Assembly: GCA_015486815.1 (NCBI GenBank)
Contig: WFQY01000354.1
Span: forward strand, 1-7,503
From: Phycisphaerae bacterium
GTDB lineage: Bacteria > Planctomycetota > Phycisphaerae > JAAYCJ01
Direction: 5' to 3'
DNA length: 7,503 bases
Shown here: positions 1 to 6,100 of the stretch, in pieces
Layout of the letters: every line of letters starts with the position of its first letter
Numbering within the stretch: position 1 is the stretch's first letter
Translations under genes and position numbers: made by a program
Notes under the pieces: generated by a model
Told to the model about the DNA's origin: nothing
Databases searched by the model: none
What the model saw: the letters and a program-made list of their open reading frames with translations, nothing else

Positions 1-42
1 ATTTCGAGATTTTGAGCCAAAATCATATGCAATAAATCTATC

Positions 43-48
43 TATAAT
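43..48 (+). promoter_or_regulatory. Possible -10 box for the sigma-factor operon
   Basis: A perfect TATAAT lies 25 bp before the sigma-factor start codon in an AT-rich stretch. No good -35 hexamer is present at 16-18 bp spacing: the nearest TTGAGC-like sequence, at 12-17, is about 25 bp away. If this is a promoter it is non-canonical or activator-dependent. I also saw no clear ECF-type -35 of the GAAC kind that would argue for autoregulation. The call rests on the -10 match and position only. Confidence 0.3.
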
Positions 49-73
49 ACGTTTAATAATTTAGAATGAAAGA

Positions 74-658
74 ATGGATCAGCGTCAGATACAGGATATA
101 GTGCTGTCAGCGAAAAATGGCTCTCAGCAGGCGTACCGCTCACTTGTTGCGGAGTTCGGCTCGTCTCTGCTGGGATACTTCTATCGCAATACGGGAAAAA
201 TCGACGACGCTGAAGACCTTGTGCAGGAAGTATTTGTCAGAGTCGTCAAAGGGCTTAAGCGGTACAGTGAGCAGGAGAAATTTCATATTTGGCTGTTTCG
301 GATTGCACATAATCTGCTTATCGACTATTGGCGTAAACACAAAATGAAATTGGAGAGCGAAATAAGCAACGAAGAACAAAATAGTTTTAGCCAAAATATA
401 GCAAGCGACGAGATCGACCCTGTATTGGTACTCAGCAATCGCGAACGATACGATGAGCTTCAGCAGGCATTGGAAAAATTGCCTGCGAACCAAAAAGAAG
501 TGCTGTTGATGAGATACTTTTCCGGGCTCTCGTTCGATGAAATTTCCCAAATCAACGGTACACCAATAGGCACATCATTAGCCAGGGCGCATCGGGGGCT
601 TGACAAGCTAAAATCGATATTGCAAAAGGGAAAGGATATCGACAATGAAGCCGAATGA
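74..658 (+). CDS. ECF-type RNA polymerase sigma factor (sigma70 family, group 4)
   Basis: This is a 194-residue, two-domain sigma factor, the usual ECF length. Region 2 spans about residues 20-90: the D-A-E-D-L-V-Q-E-V-F core helix is at 45-54 and the W-L-F-R-I-A-H-N-L-L-I-D -10-recognition helix at 73-84, followed by a basic patch. A polar linker (about 91-125) leads to region 4 (about 128-180), with the L-P-A-N-Q-K-E-V-L-L-M-R-Y motif and a helix-turn-helix ending in A-R-A-H-R-G-L-D-K-L. It should direct core RNA polymerase to a small stress or envelope regulon. The ATG at 74 is the only sensible start; the ATG at 66 is out of frame, and the ribosome site is weak. The 3' end overlaps the next gene by 14 bp, implying translational coupling. 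There is no C-terminal extension. The family call is firm; the regulon and inducing signal are unknown. Confidence 0.93.
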   Translation: MDQRQIQDIVLSAKNGSQQAYRSLVAEFGSSLLGYFYRNTGKIDDAEDLVQEVFVRVVKGLKRYSEQEKFHIWLFRIAHNLLIDYWRKHKMKLESEISNEEQNSFSQNIASDEIDPVLVLSNRERYDELQQALEKLPANQKEVLLMRYFSGLSFDEISQINGTPIGTSLARAHRGLDKLKSILQKGKDIDNEAE

Positions 659-1070
659 AACCGAACAGATGAAAAATCAAATCGAGCGTCAGATTAGCTT
701 ACTTGACGGATTCGACCATCCGAAAATGACAGATACGTTTATCGAGCAGACCGTTGGTAAAATGGTGTATGTATCAACTTTGCACCGTTGGCTTAGCATA
801 GCGGGCAGGGTAGCAGTCGCTGCTTGTATTCTCGTCGGAATTATTTGGTTCACCTTCGATAAATTTAATGCATCCGTGCCTCGATCAAGCCAAACAAAGA
901 TAGCATACACCGAGCAAAATAATAATATAGACGAACAAATTGATATGCTGTATGATGAACTCGATAATACTATTACCCTATCGACGGAATTTACCACGCA
1001 GAGCAGTGACAAACTCGACAAGATCGGCGAAGACATAAAAGAATTAGACAGGGAGATCAATAATGGCTGA
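645..1070 (+). CDS. Single-pass membrane protein, putative anti-sigma partner of the ECF factor
   Basis: This 141-residue protein starts 14 bp inside the sigma gene, with AAAGGA at 631-636 as its ribosome site. An N-terminal segment (1-48), predicted cytoplasmic, precedes one hydrophobic helix at about 50-71. A polar C-terminal domain of about 70 residues follows, rich in Asp, Glu, Asn and Gln and likely helical. Anti-sigma factors are commonly encoded directly after their ECF gene with this topology, so a sigma-binding role is inferred from position and shape. The zinc-binding H-x3-C-x2-C signature of ZAS-type anti-sigmas is absent; the only cysteine (C61) is inside the membrane helix. It could instead be a RseA-like, FecR-like or unrelated membrane sensor. 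I do not recognise the sequence family. The coupled reading frame supports co-expression with both neighbours. Confidence 0.75.
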   Translation: MKPNETEQMKNQIERQISLLDGFDHPKMTDTFIEQTVGKMVYVSTLHRWLSIAGRVAVAACILVGIIWFTFDKFNASVPRSSQTKIAYTEQNNNIDEQIDMLYDELDNTITLSTEFTTQSSDKLDKIGEDIKELDREINNG

Positions 1071-1827
1071 CCAAAATCGGAGCATGAATTTTCTGCTTGT
1101 TATACTTTTGATATTATGTGTATTGAACTTCGGATTGTGTATCTGGTTAGTCAAGGAAAATTACCATCGTCCGCCTGAATTTTCCGCTGCGCCACCTCCG
1201 CCCCCTCCACCTCAGCAGCAGGGATCTTCTTCTATTATTCCGTTGCAACCGCCGCCAAACCAAACACCACGCCAACAGGAGCATCAGCGTCGCGGAATGC
1301 GAGGTATGCGTGGAATGCACGGGCGATTTCAGCCGATGATGCAACAGGAACTCGATTCGCCCGAGATGCAAGCGGTATTTAGGCTACTCGGTGAATACTA
1401 TCCCGAATGGAAGGAAATGTTCGAGAAAGCGAAGGATAGGCAAGGCAGACGACAGCTTAGGCGAAAGTTATGGCGATATTGGCCAAAAATAACCAAACTC
1501 GCAGAAACTTACCGCAACGACCCCAAACTTGCGGAAAAACTAATAGAAGACAGCTATATGCGGAATCAAGCGGATAAGCTCGCCAAAGAATATCATCGAA
1601 CAAAAGACCCCGACAAAAGGGCGCAGATTAAAAAAGAGCTTACCGAGCTTCTTTCTCGCCAATTCGAGGTTCGACAATGGATTCGCGAGCGAAGACTTTC
1701 GAATCTCGAGAAACAGATAAAGAAGCTGAGAACGGAACTTCGTCAGCGACTTGAGAAGAGGGATGAATTAATTCGGCATCAGTTGAAACTTCGTTTGGAG
1801 CAAGATGCTCAAGATCATAGATGGTGA
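1063..1827 (+). CDS. Membrane-anchored protein with Pro-rich linker, Gly-Met-Arg repeats and long charged coiled coil
   Basis: This 254-residue protein begins 8 bp inside the previous gene, with GGGAGA at 1051-1056 as a strong ribosome site. Residues 9-30 form one hydrophobic helix, either an anchor or an uncleaved signal. Next come a proline-rich stretch with seven consecutive prolines (44-50), a Gln/Pro section, and a Met-Gly-Arg segment at 77-87. From about 97 to the end it is almost entirely helical and highly charged (Arg, Lys, Glu, Leu, Gln), with a heptad-like coiled coil at about 195-250. I do not recognise a family. The design (anchor, flexible linker, helical periplasmic domain behind an ECF sigma/anti-sigma pair) resembles Spy/CpxP-type or heavy-metal-resistance sensor proteins, but their L-T-x-x-Q motifs are not visible. 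The last 188 bp overlap, antisense, the 3' end of the glycosyltransferase gene. Confidence 0.8.
   Translation: MADQNRSMNFLLVILLILCVLNFGLCIWLVKENYHRPPEFSAAPPPPPPPQQQGSSSIIPLQPPPNQTPRQQEHQRRGMRGMRGMHGRFQPMMQQELDSPEMQAVFRLLGEYYPEWKEMFEKAKDRQGRRQLRRKLWRYWPKITKLAETYRNDPKLAEKLIEDSYMRNQADKLAKEYHRTKDPDKRAQIKKELTELLSRQFEVRQWIRERRLSNLEKQIKKLRTELRQRLEKRDELIRHQLKLRLEQDAQDHRW
1294..1320 (+). repeat. Three imperfect 9-bp tandem repeats encoding Gly-Met-Arg/His
   Basis: Three in-frame copies of a GGN-ATG-CGN-like unit encode G-M-R, G-M-R and G-M-H at residues 78-86 of the coiled-coil membrane protein. The third unit ends in CAC instead of CGN. The repeat is in frame and short, so copy-number change would lengthen or shorten the basic Met-rich linker without breaking the gene. 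Any metal- or oxidant-sensing role for the methionines is speculation. Confidence 0.5.
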
Positions 1828-3397
1828 GCTCTTCCGCTTGTGATACCGGGCTTCTCTGCCACTGCAACGCAAGGCTCAAAAAGCTCACATAAAAATATCC
1901 GCACGCAAAGAGTACGAGAAACGGTATAGACATCGGTGCGGTTCCGTAATATAGACACATAAGAATACAGCCGACCATATAAAACCCGAACCCCATCTCA
2001 ACAAAAGGCAGAAGACTCTTGCGAAATCTAAGCGTCTTTACTTTGCGCTTCCAGTCTTCGTCCTTATCAGTTTGCACGCCGAACTTTGGTGTTCTTACGA
2101 ATTCTCCGCATTTACCGAAAAATCCTTCGAGGGCAGCTAATGTATTGCTGAGTGAAATTCCTATTCCCAATGCCATCAAAAACGGAAGATATTTCACCTT
2201 ATCACGCCACTGATTGAAAATCTCGCGTTGAGAGCACAGATAAAATGCACTCGCAGAACACGTCGCTAACAGAAATAGCGATATGTCAAACATAAAACGA
2301 GCAATCGTACTATCGGGAAAAACCGTAAGCCTAAGATACAACGCAGGAAACAGCATCACACTCAAAGCGACTATATAAATATAGACGGTGCAACTGGTCA
2401 GATGGAAAAACGCTTCGAGTTTGATTTTCCAAGGGAGATTGCTCTTGAGGATCATAGGCAGTAATTTTTTCGCTGTCTGAGCTCCGCCTTTTGTCCATCG
2501 ATGCTGCTGTTGTTTGAACGCATTGATTTCGGGTGGTAGCTCAGCTGGTGATATGATTTCCGGTAGAAATACAAACTTCCATCCTTTCATCTGTGCCCTG
2601 TACGAAAGATCGAGGTCTTCCGTAAGTGTATCGTGCTGCCAACCGCCCGCCTGCTCGATACACTCTCTGCGCCAAATGCCAGCTGTCCCGTTGAAACTCA
2701 TAAACCGACCCGAACGATTCCTCGCTGTATGCTCTATCATAAAATGGCCATCGAGCAAAATTGCCTGCGACTTGGTCAGCAGCGAATAATCACGATTCAG
2801 ATGTTCCCATCGCATCTGTACCATTCCTATTTCAGGATTAGTGAAGTAATGTATCGTATTTTTGATAATGTCCTTAGGCGGAAGAAAATCCGCATCGAAG
2901 ATTGATATAAATTCCGCATCGGTCTGCTTCAGTCCGTTTTCAAGTGCACCAGCTTTGAATCCCTCGCGGTTATCACGATGAATATACTTAATATTAAACC
3001 CCTGCCTGCAGTAATGTTCCACTGCCTGACGTGCTATGTCAACCGTATCATCGGTGCTGTCGTCCAATACCTGAATCTCGAGCTTGGATTTGGGATAATC
3101 TATCCTGCAGGCATAATCGATTATTCTGCGCGCCACATATCGCTCGTTATACATAGGCAGCTGAACACATACCTTGGGTAGTTCGTTGAAATGCTTGGTG
3201 ATCTTCGGTCGATTATTACGATATTTGTAATAAAGATATACCAGAATATATCGATGCAACCCATATATCGCCAATAAAACAAGCGTGGTAATATATATGC
3301 TGAAGAAAATATAATATGCCGGCTTATACCAACCGGCAAGCTCGATCGATCGACTCACCGTATTGATTACATTACCGCCAAGCTGTGCCAATATCAT
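1640..3397 (-). CDS. Processive family-2 glycosyltransferase, cellulose/mannan-synthase-like, multi-pass membrane protein
   Basis: This is an inner-membrane synthase expected to polymerise sugars from a nucleotide-sugar donor and export the chain. From the chosen ATG it has 585 residues. A membrane helix at about 28-54 leads to a GT-A catalytic domain with the D-D-S-T-D-D motif (112-117), D168-x-D170, the T-E-D catalytic motif (259-261) and Q297-Q-H-R-W301. Five or so membrane helices follow between about 330 and 513. The G-E-F-V-R-T-P-K-F-G segment (431-440) is typical of the CSLA-like/GT2 subgroup. I chose the ATG at 3397 because AGAGAGG lies 6 nt upstream and the promoter start is about 62 nt away; a GTG at 3445 would add 16 residues but has no ribosome site. 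No PilZ domain, BcsB/BcsC partner or glycanase is nearby, so the product (glucan, mannan or other) is open. The last 62 residues, after the final helix, are antisense to the preceding gene. Confidence 0.9.
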   Translation of the reverse strand: MILAQLGGNVINTVSRSIELAGWYKPAYYIFFSIYITTLVLLAIYGLHRYILVYLYYKYRNNRPKITKHFNELPKVCVQLPMYNERYVARRIIDYACRIDYPKSKLEIQVLDDSTDDTVDIARQAVEHYCRQGFNIKYIHRDNREGFKAGALENGLKQTDAEFISIFDADFLPPKDIIKNTIHYFTNPEIGMVQMRWEHLNRDYSLLTKSQAILLDGHFMIEHTARNRSGRFMSFNGTAGIWRRECIEQAGGWQHDTLTEDLDLSYRAQMKGWKFVFLPEIISPAELPPEINAFKQQQHRWTKGGAQTAKKLLPMILKSNLPWKIKLEAFFHLTSCTVYIYIVALSVMLFPALYLRLTVFPDSTIARFMFDISLFLLATCSASAFYLCSQREIFNQWRDKVKYLPFLMALGIGISLSNTLAALEGFFGKCGEFVRTPKFGVQTDKDEDWKRKVKTLRFRKSLLPFVEMGFGFYMVGCILMCLYYGTAPMSIPFLVLFACGYFYVSFLSLALQWQRSPVSQAEELTIYDLEHLAPNEVSTDAELIHPSSQVADEVPFSASLSVSRDSKVFARESIVEPRIGEKEAR

Positions 3398-3465
3398 ATT
3401 AATCCTCTCTGAATTGTTCTCCGGAAAATTAACGACAAATGCCACCAGAAAATCCAGTTGCTCCG

Positions 3466-3494
3466 ATTATATCCTATAATAATAGGTTAGTCAA
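3466..3494 (-). promoter_or_regulatory. Sigma70 promoter for the glycosyltransferase gene
   Basis: On the minus strand, TTGACT (3494-3489) is followed by exactly 17 bp and then a perfect TATAAT (3471-3466). Transcription should start near 3459, about 62 nt before the ATG at 3397. The spacer contains a short inverted repeat (CCTAT, four bases, ATAGG, at 3473-3486) that could be an operator half-site pair but is too short to press. This promoter position argues against the GTG at 3445 as the true start, which would leave a leader of only about 14 nt. Confidence 0.75.
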
Positions 3495-3540
3495 TTACAC
3501 AGCGTTTGAACTAAGTATAAATATTTCCCGCAAATTAAAA

Positions 3541-3569
3541 TTGGCTTTATTTGCGCAGTCTGATATAAT
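3541..3569 (+). promoter_or_regulatory. Sigma70 promoter for the radical SAM gene
   Basis: TTGGCT at 3541-3546 is followed by a 17-bp spacer and a perfect TATAAT at 3564-3569. The predicted start, near 3576, gives a leader of about 100 nt that contains the perfect inverted repeat at 3621-3646. It is arranged back-to-back with the glycosyltransferase promoter, the two -35 boxes lying 46 bp apart, so one regulator bound between them could act on both. Confidence 0.6.
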
Positions 3570-3620
3570 TTATGCAATGAATTTGATTTTACTATTGACG
3601 AAAAGAGAAACAGAACTGTG

Positions 3621-3646
3621 TTTATAATGATTGAACTCATTATAAA
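3621..3646. repeat. Perfect 10-bp inverted repeat (operator or leader hairpin)
   Basis: The arms TTTATAATGA (3621-3630) and TCATTATAAA (3637-3646) are exact reverse complements separated by TTGAAC. The site ends 28 bp before the radical SAM start codon and 14 bp before its AGGAAA ribosome site. It could be a dimeric repressor site inside the transcribed leader, or an AT-rich RNA hairpin before the ribosome site. The left arm contains a second TATAAT (3623-3628), but the nearest TTGACG (3595-3600) is 22 bp away, too far for a normal sigma70 promoter. Confidence 0.5.
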
Positions 3647-3674
3647 TATTTTGGAAATATAGGAAATACGTGCT

Positions 3675-5549
3675 ATGGAATTGCCAAGAAGAAGCGGGGA
3701 AGATAGATTCTTACCTTCGGGATATTTTCGTTCGCTTATGGAAACTCTGCGTAGAAAACCGCAGATCAACCAAGCTTCCGCATTGATTGTGTCCGCGTTC
3801 GATAAGACTACGCGAATGATACCTTTTGTCCATTTCGATTGGCATATGGTGCCGTGCGGGCCACGTTCGATATCAGCTGCCCTTTCCGAAGCGGGCTTCG
3901 AGAATATCAGACTTGTATTTCAGCTATGGAATCCGAATATCCGATCATCGCAGGCGAAAATCAATAATAATCCGATTGATATGCTGTTGATTTCCAGTAT
4001 GCAAATCCATACGCGTGCAGCGTTTGAGCTTATAGAGGATGCGTGGACGATGGGTGAAAATCGTCCGCTTATTATTACCGGTGGTCCGAAGGCATGCTAT
4101 GAGCCATTCGATTATTTCGGACTCGGTGCTGACGGAAATCTTGGTGCGGATATAGTTGTTACCGGCGAAGAGCCTGTGCTGATGGAACTGCTAACCGTAC
4201 TTGCGGAATTCGGAGCTGGGCGGGGAACTATGCGAGCAGCCTTTGAGCGTGCCCGAGACGCAGGTGCGTTGGAAAATATCCCCGGACTTGTCTATTCTCA
4301 GACCGACCGATATGACGGAATGAATCTGGTAAATACAGGCGTTCAGCGGTTGCTGCGTGAGCTTGATGAGCTTCCGATGCCAAGTGTAGGTTATCAAAAT
4401 ATCGAGCCGGCTCATCGGCGTAAAACGCTTAGCTCAAAACCTGCTCCGCTTGATAAGGTATGCAGAGGTAATATGATTGCAACGATGCTTATAACGCGTG
4501 GCTGTAAGTATCACTGTCATTATTGTCCGATACCCGCGTATAATCAGGGGACATTGCGATTCAAGAGCCCCGAAAGGCTCATCGACGAGTTCATCGACTC
4601 CGTAAAGAAAATGGGCACGCATAATTTTTTCGGAGCGGACGACAACTTTTTCAATAGGCGTCAGTATGTCGAACGGGTGCTTGAGCTGATGGCATCGACC
4701 AGCTTGAATAACAAACAGCTCAGGCGGAGTGTCAGATTCTTCACCGAAGCTACCGTAATAGATTTATATAAAAATCGCGATTTGTTCCCATTAGCTAAAA
4801 AAGCGGGGCTTTCTTCCGTCTGGATAGGCGTGGAGGATCTATCCGCTAATCTTGTGAATAAAGGTCAGAATCCGAAAATCACCAAAGAGCTATTCGCTGA
4901 GATGCTCAAATATCGAATCTCACCGATGGTGATGATGATGCACAGCGAAGACCAACCTTTATATTCGCATGGCACACTTGACGGACTCATAAATCAGGTG
5001 CATTTTCTCCGCGAAACGGGAGCGGTAAGCCTACAATGCACAGTCGCTTCGCCAGCGGTAGGCAGTAGATGGATAAGCGAATTATTCGCCCAAAAAGCAT
5101 TGTTCAAACAGGTAGGAAAAATAAAAATACAAGACTGTTTCTTTGACGGTAATCACGTAATTGCAAGCACTCGCCCCGACCCGTGGCGGACGCAGATAAA
5201 TATGCTGCGTGGATATGCTGCTTTCTACAATCCCTTGAATCTTGCCCGTTCGCTATTAGATAGAAACACGCATCTTGCCCAAAAACGAATAGGTTGGCAG
5301 ATTTGGGGTATGGTTACTTTGGCTCGGACAGCCTGGAAGCTTAAGGGATATATTCGTGAGCTTTGGAAAGGGCCTATTGAAAAATGGACTGATTGGCCCG
5401 AAAAGTTTAGGCGTGCGGGATCTCCTTATCCGCAGCTTATAACACAAACACATAAGGATGAATCTGCACCTGTGTCAGCTGAATCCGAAATTTTCAGTCA
5501 TATTCCGAAAGATTCTTTTTCTCACAAAAATAAAGAGTTCTCTTATTGA
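3675..5549 (+). CDS. B12-binding-domain radical SAM protein, substrate unknown
   Basis: This 624-residue protein has an N-terminal cobalamin-binding-type Rossmann domain and a radical SAM core. In the first domain (about 34-180) the P-C-G-P-R-S-I-S-A-A-L segment (60-70), L-L-I-S-S-M (104-109) and T-G-G-P (135-138) match the usual landmarks. The D-x-H-x-x-G cobalt ligand motif of corrinoid methyltransferases is not visible, which is normal in class B radical SAM enzymes. The [4Fe-4S] motif is C277-x3-C281-x2-C284, followed by G-A-D-D-N-F-F-N (320-327), typical of this group. Relatives methylate unreactive carbons or rearrange rings in cofactor, lipid or natural-product pathways. The C-terminal 100 or so residues are helical and basic with a Ser/Lys-rich tail. 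AGGAAA at 3661-3666 is the ribosome site. No substrate-pathway neighbour is present, so no reaction can be assigned. Confidence 0.9.
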   Translation: MELPRRSGEDRFLPSGYFRSLMETLRRKPQINQASALIVSAFDKTTRMIPFVHFDWHMVPCGPRSISAALSEAGFENIRLVFQLWNPNIRSSQAKINNNPIDMLLISSMQIHTRAAFELIEDAWTMGENRPLIITGGPKACYEPFDYFGLGADGNLGADIVVTGEEPVLMELLTVLAEFGAGRGTMRAAFERARDAGALENIPGLVYSQTDRYDGMNLVNTGVQRLLRELDELPMPSVGYQNIEPAHRRKTLSSKPAPLDKVCRGNMIATMLITRGCKYHCHYCPIPAYNQGTLRFKSPERLIDEFIDSVKKMGTHNFFGADDNFFNRRQYVERVLELMASTSLNNKQLRRSVRFFTEATVIDLYKNRDLFPLAKKAGLSSVWIGVEDLSANLVNKGQNPKITKELFAEMLKYRISPMVMMMHSEDQPLYSHGTLDGLINQVHFLRETGAVSLQCTVASPAVGSRWISELFAQKALFKQVGKIKIQDCFFDGNHVIASTRPDPWRTQINMLRGYAAFYNPLNLARSLLDRNTHLAQKRIGWQIWGMVTLARTAWKLKGYIRELWKGPIEKWTDWPEKFRRAGSPYPQLITQTHKDESAPVSAESEIFSHIPKDSFSHKNKEFSY

Positions 5550-5574
5550 CTTTGCCACTATTGTAAGCTAAAAT
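5546..5574 (+). promoter_or_regulatory. Sigma70 promoter for thioredoxin, overlapping the radical SAM stop codon
   Basis: TTGACT (5546-5551), a 17-bp spacer and TAAAAT (5569-5574) form a near-consensus promoter. Its -35 box contains the TGA stop codon (5547-5549) of the upstream gene. Transcription would begin near 5581, leaving a leader of about 65 nt before the thioredoxin ATG. Because no terminator separates the two genes, readthrough from the radical SAM gene probably adds to expression. Confidence 0.65.
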
Positions 5575-5645
5575 TTCTCTTCGGATAATAAGTATTCTTG
5601 ATACCGGTTATATAGAGGTCAATTTATTAGAAAGGGAATGGAACA

Positions 5646-5975
5646 ATGGCAGGAGCCCTTATTGAATTTACGGATGAAAATTTTCAGAGCGAAGTATTGG
5701 AATCGTCTCAGCCTGTAGTGGTTGATTTTTGGGCGGAATGGTGCGGACCGTGTCTGGCGATGGCACCTATTTTGGAGCAGCTTGCAAATGTAGTAGCAGG
5801 CAAGGCGAAAGTAGGCAAGCTCAACGTTGATAATGCCCGCAATATTGCGATGAGTTATGGAATAAGCGCTATTCCGACGCTAATAATATTTAAAGATGGC
5901 AAACCTGTCCGACGATTTGTTGGTCTGACGGGGCTTGAAGATTTACAACGTGCAGTCGAGCAATTAACGGAATAA
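5646..5975 (+). CDS. trxA: Thioredoxin
   Basis: This 109-residue cytoplasmic protein is the normal length for a single-domain thioredoxin and reduces protein disulfides using electrons from thioredoxin reductase. The active site W32-C33-G34-P35-C36 is intact. The buried aspartate (D27), the cis-proline in A-I-P-T (P77) and the F-K-D-G turn before the last strand are all present. There is no signal peptide. The residue after the second active-site cysteine is Leu instead of the common Lys or Arg, a minor change that may tune redox potential. An AAAGGG ribosome site sits at 5631-5636; the ATG at 5638 is out of frame. It has its own strong promoter. No thioredoxin reductase gene is nearby. The gene symbol is a family-level assignment; a paralogue with a specialised partner cannot be excluded. 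Confidence 0.95.
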   Translation: MAGALIEFTDENFQSEVLESSQPVVVDFWAEWCGPCLAMAPILEQLANVVAGKAKVGKLNVDNARNIAMSYGISAIPTLIIFKDGKPVRRFVGLTGLEDLQRAVEQLTE

Positions 5976-6044
5976 TTGCTGCAAATAGCACTGTAAAACA
6001 ATAGATTTACTATTTTCGATGATAAAAGTAGCGATAGTTGTCGA

Positions 6045-6084
6045 TCTTGCTATGGCAAGGAAGAAAGAGACACGCATAGCAGGA
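6045..6084 (+). other. Possible 10-bp RNA hairpin downstream of thioredoxin
   Basis: In plus-strand RNA, TCTTGCTATG (6045-6054) pairs with CATAGCAGGA (6075-6084) over 10 bp with one G-U wobble, around a 20-nt purine-rich loop. On the minus strand the wobble becomes an A-C mismatch, so the fold favours thioredoxin-sense RNA. No U-run follows, so it is not a standard intrinsic terminator. A second GCTATG at 6100-6105 could compete for the CATAGC arm. The rest of the gap between 5976 and 6100 shows nothing else I can support. Confidence 0.3.
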
Positions 6085-6100
6085 GTCCTGGGAGATGGCG

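Noticed and set aside
140..550. 136-residue minus-strand open frame opposite the sigma factor
   Set aside because: It lies wholly antisense to a gene with clear sigma-2 and sigma-4 motifs, and its translation shows no recognisable domain.
3398..3445. GTG start at 3445 adding 16 residues to the glycosyltransferase
   Set aside because: There is no ribosome site upstream of the GTG, and the predicted transcript start leaves only about 14 nt. The ATG at 3397 has AGAGAGG at ideal spacing.
3595..3628. Second promoter for the radical SAM gene using TTGACG (3595) and TATAAT (3623)
   Set aside because: The 22-bp spacing is too long for sigma70, and longer even than the 19-20 bp of MerR-type promoters. 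The 3541-3569 pair with 17 bp is better.
5976..6100. Bidirectional intrinsic terminator between thioredoxin and the CNNM gene
   Set aside because: The short AATAG/CTATT and GC-poor stems lack a stable GC stem followed by a U-run on either strand.
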